A DNA stretch of 64,000 nt from Bactericera cockerelli. Lineage: Eukaryota > Arthropoda > Insecta > Hemiptera > Triozidae. Numbering within the stretch: position 1 is the first letter of the stretch; each line of letters opens with the position of its first letter. The DNA lies in contig CM044955.1 of NCBI GenBank assembly GCA_024516035.1, forward strand, positions 58,060,746 to 58,124,745. Reading direction: 5' to 3'. This document shows, one piece after another, positions 56,181 through 64,000 of this stretch. Under the pieces are notes generated by a model. It had not been told where the DNA came from. It searched no databases and saw only the letters and a program-made list of their open reading frames with translations. Made by a program: the position numbers and the translations under genes.

Positions 56181-56661
56181 AAGCTGACTTCTCTTCTACA
56201 CAATTACCAACACTATCAGTAATTCAGTTCTGGTTTGAAAACTGTTGCACACAATGGCTGCGTGGACGCTGCATATAGATATGGACGGTACTTAAAAGTA
56301 ACGATTGGTTTTTCGAAACCCTTCTAAAGTTATTAAGACTTCAATAATTATCTCCATTTGAGTGTGGGTTGAGACGGAGAGGATTCCAGTTCCAATTGGA
56401 AATAAAATCCATATACCTGATAACAACTTTATTGTTACCAAATCCATTATAAAAGAGACAGGTGTCTGGTTGGGAGATATTAAAAATCAATTAAAATGTC
56501 AAAGAAGCTTCTTGGCTCAACCGGGAGAGTCCTGATCTCCTGATCTCTATCTGTGCATTACAGGAGCATTGGATTGAGACGCTGTGGTCCAGGAGGTCTG
56601 TCGGGTTCCTGAAATTCCTTCCAAATCCGAATCTAGACGAAGGATCTCGGAAAGTGCCTAC

Positions 56662-57216
56662 TAGGCGCGGCCGGTCAGAAAATATTTTGGGGGTGCTGCC
56701 ATATAAACCGGACTTAAAGAGTAAAATGGAATTTAAAGAGTCGCTCTTTCAGTATCTAAAGAGTTTGAGTTTGTTTACCATGCCAATCATAGTAATTATT
56801 CATTGGTTATTCTAGAAATGTGTGATAATTGTACTGTGTATGAACCTAATGTCTGGCCGGGGGACTATAAACAGGGAGTAGACCAGCAGTCTGGCTGGGG
56901 GACTATAAACAGGGAGTAGACCAGCAATCTAGCTGGGGGACTATAAACAGGGAGTAGACCAGCAGTCTGGCTGGGGACTATAAACAGGGAGTAGACTAGC
57001 ATTGGCTTGGTTCTGGATGCCCTTCTCAATTATTAGCCTCCTTGTAACGACAGTGGTATAAGTGCTGAGTCATTCCTCCACTGTCTGCCTACCATCGTTC
57101 ACGATGACGCCACCCTATGATGATGATTACGAACCTAGACTTGAAAAAATTCTCTCTTTTTCTTTTGTGTCGGGGAGTGCTGCAGTTCCGCAGCTCCTTA
57201 GCACCGGCCGCGCCTA
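56662..57216. mobile_element. hAT-type MITE, second copy, interrupted
   Basis: Ends TAGGCGCGGCCGGT and ACCGGCCGCGCCTA match the MITE at 42743. Internal TTTAAAGAGTCGCTCTTTCA and TACCATGCCAATCATA match its interior in inverted order. Flanks GTGCCTAC and GTGCTACT are only similar, so the target duplication is decayed. Confidence 0.8.
56851..57128 (+). repeat. 41-bp-unit element nested in the hAT MITE (four units)
   Basis: Four units of GTCTGGCTGGGGGACTATAA + ACAGGGAGTAGACCAGCA, then the same body as at 50642 ending in GATGATGAT. GAACCTA on both sides (56842, 57131) is a possible target duplication. Confidence 0.85.
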
Positions 57217-58718
57217 GTGCTACTACCCTGCTACCCGCTGTTAACTTCGTGTACTGTGTCCGACTTCATTGTGAAGCCTGAGACTACCTATGACTTTGTA
57301 ATTGCTGGGAGAGCAGTTCTTTATTTGAATATTTAATGAGATTACTGATATTGTAACTATACGAATTTAAATTGGTGTTTCCAACAAACAGAATGGTTTA
57401 AACTGTTTGTGGAGTGCGTTTGAAAATGCACTTTTTGGTAGGTATTTTTCTAATTTTATTTTGAGTGCCCTTGAAAATGCACTCTTTGGTGTTTTTCTAA
57501 TTTAGATGTTCTTTTTTTTGATCATTCTGACCTCTCTTTCGGTCAAAGAGATTGTTGGCAGAGATTGCTTCAGGCAATGGTCAAGCCCTTTGTGAATATT
57601 ATTCTTGTCAATAAAGAAGTGTTGCTGTTATTATTATTTCTACATTTATTTATTTGTTATTATCATTTCGATAAGCTGAATATATTACCTGTGGTTATAG
57701 ACCCAATTGATCCCTTTCTGAGTTCTTATTAGAAACTACAACTCAACAATCTCAACATGGTGATAGCGTGATGTGCATGCCTAGTTGTCTAGTGAAACAA
57801 GTAAGGATCGTAAGACTCTGAGGGTTAGGTAATAGAAAATGCTTTGAGCATCAACCTCGCCTGCTGGCTACCTTTCACTAAAAAGTGTTACAATTATTAA
57901 AGATAGAGAGAAAAAAACATTGACAGAGATTAAATTTCAGTTTTCTAGCTCAAACCAAAATGGAGTGATTATTGTGTTAATTATTACATATATTATGACT
58001 GTTTTATTCGGTAAGACAATGTAAAATATACACAGTAAAGTACAATGAAATTATAAAGAAAAAATAAATAGATTGAACAAAGAAACAAGAACAAAAAAGG
58101 GAATAAAGCTAATGTCCTACCTATAGGGCGGGGTTATTGCCTGTGGCAATCTCTTCCACCCAACCCTTTGGGCGGAAAAGATTGTGATTAAGAGATTTGA
58201 CAGACGGCGTACGAGACAGAGCGTGCGTCACTAGTGGCAAATACAAAGAGATGGAAAAACACAAGAAATGCACCAATATATACCTCAAGCAAATCCGCAG
58301 CCAGTATTAACATCTAAAAGCGATTCAAGCTTGAATAAGCGAACTTACTCTTGATTATTTCACAAGGCAGGCCATTCCATCTTGCCATACTCGTTAGTTT
58401 TAGTTGGTGTTTATGACCGAGACATAAAAAATAACAATAATCTGAAAGCTATAGGTAATTACCGAACAGAAGACAGAAGCCACTCAACTGCAATACCAAA
58501 CTGCCTGCGGGCGAAGTCATTTTCAATCTCGGCGTCCAGACAAGCCACCAACATCTTGTTTTTGGTTTATTAGTCGACTGGTGTGAAAACTTGGACCAAT
58601 TGGTTCACTAGTACCACTTGCATGCGTTACAGAAAATATCTCTTTTATTTTTTACGACCTTTGTGGAAGAATACTGTCATCATCAGTCCGGTATAAGTTA
58701 TCAATATTTGTTTTTATC

Positions 58719-58840
58719 TCTTTCGTGATATCACAACTACTCAAACTCGTTTTACTGAATCCACGCTGAAACCGGGACTTGAACCACCGACCTACAGCTT
58801 ACGAGTCCGCCGCATTATCGATCTAGCTACTGAGGTCGGT
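58719..58840 (-). mobile_element. SINE-A copy
   Basis: TTTCGTGATATCACAACTAC, GAAACCGGGACTTGAACCAC and ATCGATCTAGCTACTGAGGT. Confidence 0.85.
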
Positions 58841-60009
58841 GGATTATTCCGGTATTGAAAAACCTCTTTTACAAAGATGTTTACACTTAGGAGATAATTT
58901 TAAGACAAAAGTTACTGTACAAAAAAATGAACTTAATCATTAAAGTAAAATTGATAACATTGTCTGTAATACTTGTATATGGTAAAATTCTACTCCAACT
59001 TCATTTAAGTTTTTATTAATTAAATTATCCAATTTCTTTTAAAACTGTTGGTACATATAATGGAACTACCTGTCTTGCGCTGACAGTCTAAGTAAAGTAC
59101 TAATACGTAATTACTTATTTTTCTCTCATCAATTTTTCGCGATCTTTTACCTTTTCTTAAACGGATTCCGCCATTTCTTTCTATAGCTCTTGATACTATT
59201 TTAGGGGAACGGGGTCCATATTTTGTCATTCAAAGTCGTACTGATAGGAAGGACCGTGGCTTTTACTACTTTTATATATTCCTTAGGTAGCGTGATGCAT
59301 CATGTTTGAGAAAGAATACACTTATGTTTATTTCGAGCTGACCCTATGGGAAAACAATTGCAGGTTTCAGACTTGCCCCCTTACTACTTGAAGAAACGGA
59401 AGTCTTGCAAGTTAGGTAACATATGAAGGAGTCTAGTCCTTATGGCTTTTTGAAAACGCACCAGTGCAGAACTAAGGAACAGTTGTTAGGTTATAATTCA
59501 CCCACAACGGAACCAAGTACCTACCATTTCACATATTACAAAGTCATTATCTGTGAGGCACATGAAATATGGTATCCTTTATCTTTTGTATTTTCACTAA
59601 AGGAACTGAATAATTGGATCAACTTTGTTTTCTGTGTCATTCAAAACATTGTTGTCTTCATGATAGTTTTCGTTACAGTCGTGTTTTCCGTTTTTCAACT
59701 TTTTTTAATGAAGTTAACATACATTTCTGTTGAGAAGAATTTATTTTGTAAACAACTTTTAAATATTAACATTCCTGTCCCATTTTCACATTCAACACCC
59801 CGCACTTTCTTCCTCATCCCCCTCACCCATATTGAAACAGCTATGAGATTATACAGCTACTAGCTAAATCCCGGTACTTTGTCGCCGTTGAGGTTATTGC
59901 CCGTGGCTGGCGTCTTATTTGAATCATTATTCGACCAGAAAATCCCGATATCTTGAAAATGGTAATAGATATTTTAATTTTGATAATTTTCTAGGCAGTT
60001 TGACAGTTG

Positions 60010-60105
60010 GTGTAGGGGGTTCTGGTTGGGATTCGAACCAACGGACCCCTACGCTACCTCGATTACCAGACTAGCGCGTTAACCACTTGACTACCAAAAA
60101 TGGGG
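60010..60105 (-). mobile_element. tRNA-like SINE head
   Basis: GGGATTCGAACCAACGGACC (inverted box B) and GGATTACCAGACTAG-like anticodon arm, resembling the piece at 51545. Confidence 0.55.
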
Positions 60106-60309
60106 CCTTTTCCAAAAAGTGCAAGATATCACACACATGATTGGGCAACGTGATAGGGGAAAGTAGAGAGAGAAGAAAGCTAAGTCACGCCATTGACCAA
60201 CATCTTCTATTCTCTTTGCCTTTTCTCTGGTCCACTGGCTACCTGTGTCACTGCATGTGGAAGCCAGGCCCATACAACTCATAATATATGGATATGCAAA
60301 TATACTAAT

Positions 60310-60375
60310 ACTCTTTGGTGGAAGGTAACCACCAGGCGAGGTTAATGCTCAGAGCACTTTCTAACACCTTACATT
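60310..60375 (+). repeat. ~65-bp dispersed repeat
   Basis: CTCTTTGGTGGAAGGTAACC ACCAGGCGAGGTTAATGC, same unit as at 29145. Confidence 0.7.
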
Positions 60376-60617
60376 TCAATGATGGTTATGATGGACAATA
60401 AGAGATAAGAGAAACCTGGATATAAGTGAAGAAAAAATTCCTGTCCCTTGAGCAACCCAAGCAAAATGGGCACTCCGTCTGGAATAACCTAGAACATCTA
60501 GATTAGGGGTGCCCAATCTTTACAGAAGAAGAAGAAGAGTTAAGGAAGGAGATCTCGGATTTTCACTTGTGTGAGATGTTGTGATGCCAGAAAACCTCGT
60601 TTACAATCATTTTGTAC

Positions 60618-60860
60618 TTTTTTTTTTTAAGTGGGGTTTAACGTCGCTTTCAACTGCCATGGTCATATCACGACGGGGGTTTTACCCTCCATTCGCAGGA
60701 AACTCACAAACCTGCTACTCACATTGACCTCACCCAGCCTGAGTGGGGCCGGGAAAAGCCAGCGTCACGAGAATTAGAATTTGAATGGTCACCCATCCAA
60801 GTCTTAACCTCGCTGGATGTCGCTTAACTTCGGTGTTCTGAAGGGAACCGGTGTATTCAA
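60618..60860 (-). mobile_element. 5S rRNA-derived SINE, young copy, 5'-truncated
   Basis: Identical to the copies at 7165 and 38849 over its length but stops at TTGAATACACCGG, lacking the first ~18 bases of the 5S head. 13-bp target duplication CATTTTGTACTTT at 60608-60620 and 60861-60873. 5' truncation with a target duplication indicates LINE-type retrotransposition. Confidence 0.93.
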
Positions 60861-61030
60861 CATTTTGTACTTTAGAGATCTAGACTTTTAGAACGTCATC
60901 TCACCTCTCTGGACGTGATCGACCCAAAATCACTCCGCGATCGACCGGTCGATCGCGATCGACTGTATGGGCAGCCCTGATCTCGATGTTAAAGAGCGTT
61001 CAGCAAAAAAAAACAACTTTGGCCACTTAC

Positions 61031-61200
61031 TTTAATGTGCGTCATCCTGTGGTAGTAGAGATTGGAACTGGCCGTAAACCTTTTCCCGCACACCTGACAC
61101 TGGTGTGGTTTCTCGCCGCTGTGGATTCTCCGGTGGGTGTTGAGGGAACTAGAGGTGGAGAAACCTTTGCTGCACACCGAGCACACATGTGGTTTTTCAC
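61031..61200 (-). CDS. C2H2 zinc-finger protein, exon 2 (fingers 2 and 3)
   Basis: 170-bp exon with acceptor TTCCCAG and a perfect AAA|GTAAGT donor. It completes the GEKPH linker split by the previous phase-1 intron, then encodes two canonical fingers, CSVC..12..HRRIH and CQVC..12..HRMTH, joined by HSGEKPHQC. It ends in phase 0 after THIK. Intron 1 (61201-61915) is only 715 bp, against more than 5 kb for the others. The conserved TGEKP-type linkers imply sequence-specific DNA binding by tandem fingers. Splice sites and frame agree on both sides, so this is firm even though the ortholog was not named. Confidence 0.94.
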
Positions 61201-61321
61201 CTGGGAACACAAATTCATGTCCTGCATGAGGTACATTCTGTCCCGGTAGCTCACTGGCCTGGGTACAGGTTTGGGAAAAGACAAAGTAAAAGAAGAAGGA
61301 GAAGATTAGGTATTATTTTAA

Positions 61322-61463
61322 GTTATCATATTTGTGTTAATCACTTTCGTGATATCACAACTACTCAAACTCGCTTTAAAAATTCTACGCTGAAACCGGG
61401 ACTTGAACCACCGACCTCCAGGTCACAAGTCCGTCACCTTATCGATCAAGCACTGAGGTCGGT
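61322..61463 (-). mobile_element. SINE-A copy in intron 1
   Basis: ATTTGTGTTAATCACTTTCG, GAAACCGGGACTTGAACCAC, TTATCGATCAAGC.ACTGAGG; well preserved. Confidence 0.88.
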
Positions 61464-61498
61464 CAAGATTAGGTATTTTTTAATAAGTAATATTTATA

Positions 61499-61625
61499 CA
61501 GTCCACTTGGATATAAGAGAAATTTCGATATAATAGAACAATTTGCAGTTCTAATTTGCCTCTCTTTAACGGAAAATAACATCTTTATAAGAGAAACCTG
61601 TGGATATAAGAGAAAAATCGATCTC
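61499..61625. mobile_element. pogo/Tc1-like MITE fragment
   Basis: ACAGTCCACTTGGATATAAG at the left, then two more TATAAGAGAAA units; right terminus not found. Related to 33508. Confidence 0.6.
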
Positions 61626-61715
61626 TTGAGTTCTTGTGTTTGATTGTTATAACAGATTGTGAAAAATTTAATGTGAAGAAACTTGAATAAACCTCCCCTA
61701 AAGTTTACCACCCTA

Positions 61716-61915
61716 CACGCAACCTCAGGTAAATTTTTCACACATAAACATACAGTCCTACACGCTATGCATAAGCCCTGACCTGTATGCGTGCGCATAA
61801 GTCTCTTCATGCAACCCCAGGTAAATTTTTCACACACAAAACTCTCACCTGTATGCGTGCGCATATGTCTCTCCATGCAACCCCAGGTAAATTTTTCACA
61901 CACATAAATCCTCAC
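61716..61915 (-). repeat. Partial tandem duplication of the finger-1 exon end and donor, in intron 1
   Basis: Right after the finger-1 donor, the last part of the finger (ATGCGCACGCATACAG) plus the first ~45 intronic bases recurs twice more, with GT dinucleotides at 61915, 61848 and 61782, spaced 67 and 66 bp. The copies retain HMRTHTG- and LMRTHTG-like readings separated by FTWGCM, in a frame different from the true exon because of a 1-bp length difference. A third, decayed unit lies near 61716-61760. These are intronic duplicates, not extra fingers. Confidence 0.85.
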
Positions 61916-62224
61916 CTGTATGCGTGCGCATGTGTCTCTTCAGCAGACTGGGCCGGTCGAAAGCTTTCCGACAGATCTCGCACGGCAACAGTGTCCGCTC
62001 GCCGCGGGCGGTTCTCTGCTTGGGCGTGGACGGGTGGTGCCGCAGGAGGGCGTGCTCGCCCATCAGACTGCTGTCGCCCACCGAGGAGGCGGAGCAGGAC
62101 TCCCCGGAGACGGACTTGACGTCGAGATCTACGCCACTGGGGGGCGAGCAGCTGATGGAGGAGGAGGGGGAGGCGATGAACGCCGCCCGGGACAAGAGGG
62201 AGGTGGAGAGATCTAGCGGCGAGT
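61916..62224 (-). CDS. C2H2 zinc-finger protein, visible exon 1 (Ser-rich region and finger 1)
   Basis: First recognisable coding exon of a zinc-finger transcription factor; the protein start is upstream and not identified. On the minus strand a GTTTCAG acceptor precedes the exon and a CAG|GTGAG donor follows it. The 309 bp read 2 + 306 + 1 bases with no stop. The product is a Ser/Pro-rich low-complexity stretch with Asp/Glu patches, then a basic segment and finger 1 (CEIC, 12 residues, HMRTH), ending in the TG of a TGEKP linker. Base composition is much GC-richer than the surroundings, as expected of a conserved exon. The longest ORF here is preceded by TTG rather than ATG, which also says this is an internal exon. 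DNA-binding nuclear role is inferred from the family. Ortholog not identified. Confidence 0.9.
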
Positions 62225-62644
62225 CTGAAACCGAACGCGCGCAGGGGGGAGTTGGTTAAAATGAGGAATGCGATTCCTGGCCAGACGTGATACGCGAAAA
62301 GTGTTATCTATCTCAAATCAGGAGGTTAAAATCCAATAGAATCAACTGATCACAATAGATCTAATTTTTTATTTAATTTTTTTTTTTTAATAATGAAATA
62401 TTGCGTTTTTATTTATATGTAAAACAAGGTGTCATCTCTTATCATTGGAAGCACTGACAATATGCTTCCAGCATTGCCTCTTTGAGTGGCAATGCTGATT
62501 TGATCTGAAATGGCAATGCAATGCAATATAGATTTAATTAGATCTTAGAGTTAATTATAATTGTAAGGGTTTCATTGAAAACCCTACAACTAGGTCCGAT
62601 AATAATAACCATCACATTTCTGTTCATCATAATAATAAGGCTGA

Positions 62645-62714
62645 GAGGATTAGGTGGTAAAAATGCTTTGAGCATTAACCTCGCCTGTTGGTTACTTTCC
62701 ACTAAAGAGTGTTA
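62645..62714 (-). repeat. ~65-bp dispersed repeat
   Basis: AATGCTTTGAGCATTAACCT CGCCTGTTGGTTAC and CACTAAAGAGTGTTA, inverted relative to 29145. The next SINE follows directly. Confidence 0.7.
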
Positions 62715-62823
62715 TTATTAACTATTACTCAAACTCGCCTTACATATTTTTTTAACGAACTTTGAACTCGAACCACCAGCCTTCAGGATACAAGTCCGCC
62801 GCCTAATTGACCGAGTGAGTTTG
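62715..62823 (-). mobile_element. SINE-A, older copy
   Basis: TACTCAAACTCGCCTTACAT, GAACTCGAACCACCAGCCTT and CAAGTCCGCCGCC; the extreme head is diverged and adjoined by the next copy. Confidence 0.78.
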
Positions 62824-62837
62824 GTGACTATAATTAG

Positions 62838-62983
62838 AGTTATTATATTTGTGTTAATCCTTTACGTGATATCACAAAATACACTAACTCGCTTTACTAT
62901 ATCTACGCTGAAACTGGGACTTGAACCACCGGACTCCAGGTTACAAGTCCGCCGCCTTATCGATCAAGCTACCGACGTCGGTT
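62838..62983 (-). mobile_element. SINE-A, younger copy beside an older one
   Basis: Full family from ATTTGTGTTAATCCTTTACG to CGATCAAGCTACCGACGTCG. Flanked by GAGTTTGGTGACTATAATTA and GAGTTCGGTGACTATAATTA, a ~20-bp target duplication with one difference. Confidence 0.85.
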
Positions 62984-63322
62984 GAGTTCGGTGACTATAA
63001 TTACATATTAAGAATTGGTCCTGGTGGGTTATGATGATATTGTCCATCCTATTATCCCGATCTACATCAGCCGAGTGTTAAGTAAGAGCGTACCTGCCGA
63101 TGTCTTCCTAGGACGTCACGTCTGGTGTTCTGGTGCAGGATAATATGAGGATAATGCAACCTATTGTCCACATTGTTGTAAGTCAAAACCCTAGTGGAAC
63201 CATCATTATCTTAATTGCTCATGAATCTTTCAGCTTTGTATTGCTCAAGGTGGAAGTCTTCATAACATGTGAGAGATTAGAATTTACCGAATATACCATA
63301 GTTCTTATACTGTTTTATAACT

Positions 63323-63520
63323 GTCCCGGTAACTCAGTGGTCAAGACGTCTATCTGGTTATTCAGGGGTCGCGGGTTCGAAACCCAGCCGGGACATGACA
63401 AATTATCCTCCTATTTGAGATTTGTCCACTTAACAATACGTTTTGGGCTTACAGCTGGAATAATGGGACTCATTAGTCCTAATCGGGCAGTATAAATAAG
63501 GCGATATTATTATTATGAAA
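63323..63520 (+). mobile_element. SINE-C, plus-strand copy
   Basis: TGTCCCGGTAACTCAGTGGT, GGGTTCGAAACCCAG, CGGGACA (pairs with the first seven bases), then the tail to GGCAGTATAAATAAGGCGAT and (ATT)n. The T arm does not pair fully, so it is not a functional tRNA gene. Confidence 0.87.
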
Positions 63521-64000
63521 GTGGAGAGTGTTTCTGCAACGGGCAATTGGATATAAATACGAACCAAAGGATAATCAGAAGATTTCATGTCTGAAGAAAA
63601 CTGCTCATGGAATGTATAAACATATTCAAATTACTATAAATTAGCGTGGAACCAAATGAACATTAGGAGAAAACTACGTGCAATGACTGCATTTACTGCA
63701 AACAGGATAGAACAACAACAACAACAATCATCTTCTCACATGAATTTAGCATAAAAGAAAACCACCGCTGCAATCTCTTCATTCCACTCGTCGTGTCGGT
63801 CTTTAATCCATTGATATATTCACGTATATTCCGAACTCGACTGTCCCCACAGATCTAATGTTCGCTGTCCCTATTAACCGATACAGTCAAAGACATTCTG
63901 AGTTCAAAGATACAGCTGAATTCTATAAACCTATAGTTGATTAGTAAACTATTGTCATTTATCTGAGATTAGAAACTATGAAATATCTAATTAAACTTTC
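63521..64000. other. No gene or clear repeat seen
   Basis: AT-rich, with only a short (AAC)n near 63710. An upstream exon of the zinc-finger gene could lie here or beyond, but none was recognised. Confidence 0.35.

Larger units (their letters stand above)
36700..61030 (-). other. Intron 2 of the zinc-finger gene (~24.3 kb)
   Basis: Bounded by the AAA|GTAAGT donor at 61030 and the TTTTCCAG acceptor at 36700. No other coding exon was recognised inside. It holds SINE-A, SINE-B, SINE-C and 5S-SINE copies, both hAT MITEs, the Helitron, tandem repeats and inverted repeat copy B. Stretches 47.2-47.8, 48.1-48.8, 49.3-50.5, 51.7-52.3, 55.3-56.6 and 57.2-58.7 kb are AT-rich sequence in which nothing further was identified. 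Confidence 0.85.

Noticed and set aside
59423..59863. 146-codon ORF with hydrophobic segment
   Set aside because: Hydrophobicity comes from T-rich sequence; no codon bias, homologous family or splice context seen.
61469..61915. 148-codon frame with HMRTHTG and LMRTHTG motifs, looking like extra zinc fingers
   Set aside because: The fingers lack CxxC, the frame differs from the true exon, and it is intronic duplication past a good splice donor.
63323..63395. Possible functional tRNA gene
   Set aside because: The acceptor stem pairs but the T arm does not, and the same tail follows every copy, so it is a SINE head.

Overview
The window looks like nuclear DNA of an insect: AT-rich, very low gene density, multi-kilobase introns with canonical GT..AG junctions, and dense short interspersed elements (SINEs), MITEs and foldback repeats. 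The order within insects is not determinable by eye; a repeat-rich hemipteran-like genome is only a guess.

Two genuine protein-coding loci were found, both on the minus strand. (1) The 3' part of a C2H2 zinc-finger transcription factor gene spans about 51.7 kb (62224 down to 10563) in five visible coding exons: 62224-61916, 61200-61031, 36699-36534, 16396-16313 and 10747-10563. The exons join in one uninterrupted frame and encode six C2H2 fingers, then a C-terminal Cys4 variant finger and an acidic tail. The 5' end lies outside the window or was not recognised. (2) A complete single-exon 440-codon ORF (3677-2355) is a TTLL9-type tubulin glutamylase, about 6.9 kb downstream of the zinc-finger stop codon.

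Nearly everything else is repeats. Main families: a SINE whose head is derived from 5S rRNA, with three almost identical copies at 7165, 38849 and 60618 bearing clear target-site duplications, plus older copies; a tRNA-Thr(TGT)-like SINE (about 13 copies, here SINE-A); a second tRNA-like SINE sharing tail sequence with the 5S SINE (SINE-B); a third with a TGTCCCGG head (SINE-C); a fourth with a GCTTGCAC head (SINE-E); a hAT MITE with a perfect 8-bp target duplication; a short Helitron; a family of ~130-bp MITEs ending in AGGGCGAAATTAATAG; a TA-flanked 1.2 kb non-autonomous element; and a 5'-truncated Jockey-like LINE.

The most striking structure is a ~2.65 kb unclassified repeat present twice in opposite orientation (30518-33191 and 43884-46532). 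Each copy ends in a ~540-bp near-perfect palindrome on one side and a 16-bp palindrome on the other. The pair brackets exactly one zinc-finger exon (36534-36699, fingers 4 and 5), so the pre-mRNA could fold around that exon. No operon, CRISPR array, rRNA gene or intact tRNA gene was seen.

Region by region: 1-2.1 kb, SINE fragments; 2.1-3.7 kb, TTLL9 and a hairpin; 3.7-10.2 kb, DNA transposon remnants, MITEs and a young 5S SINE; 10.2-16.4 kb, last two zinc-finger exons and a LINE; 16.4-36.5 kb, intron 3 with a foldback element and inverted copy A; 36.5-61.0 kb, exon 3 and intron 2 with copy B, the Helitron, hAT MITEs and tandem repeats; 61.0-62.2 kb, exons 1 and 2 with a partial finger duplication in the intron; 62.2-64 kb, SINEs.
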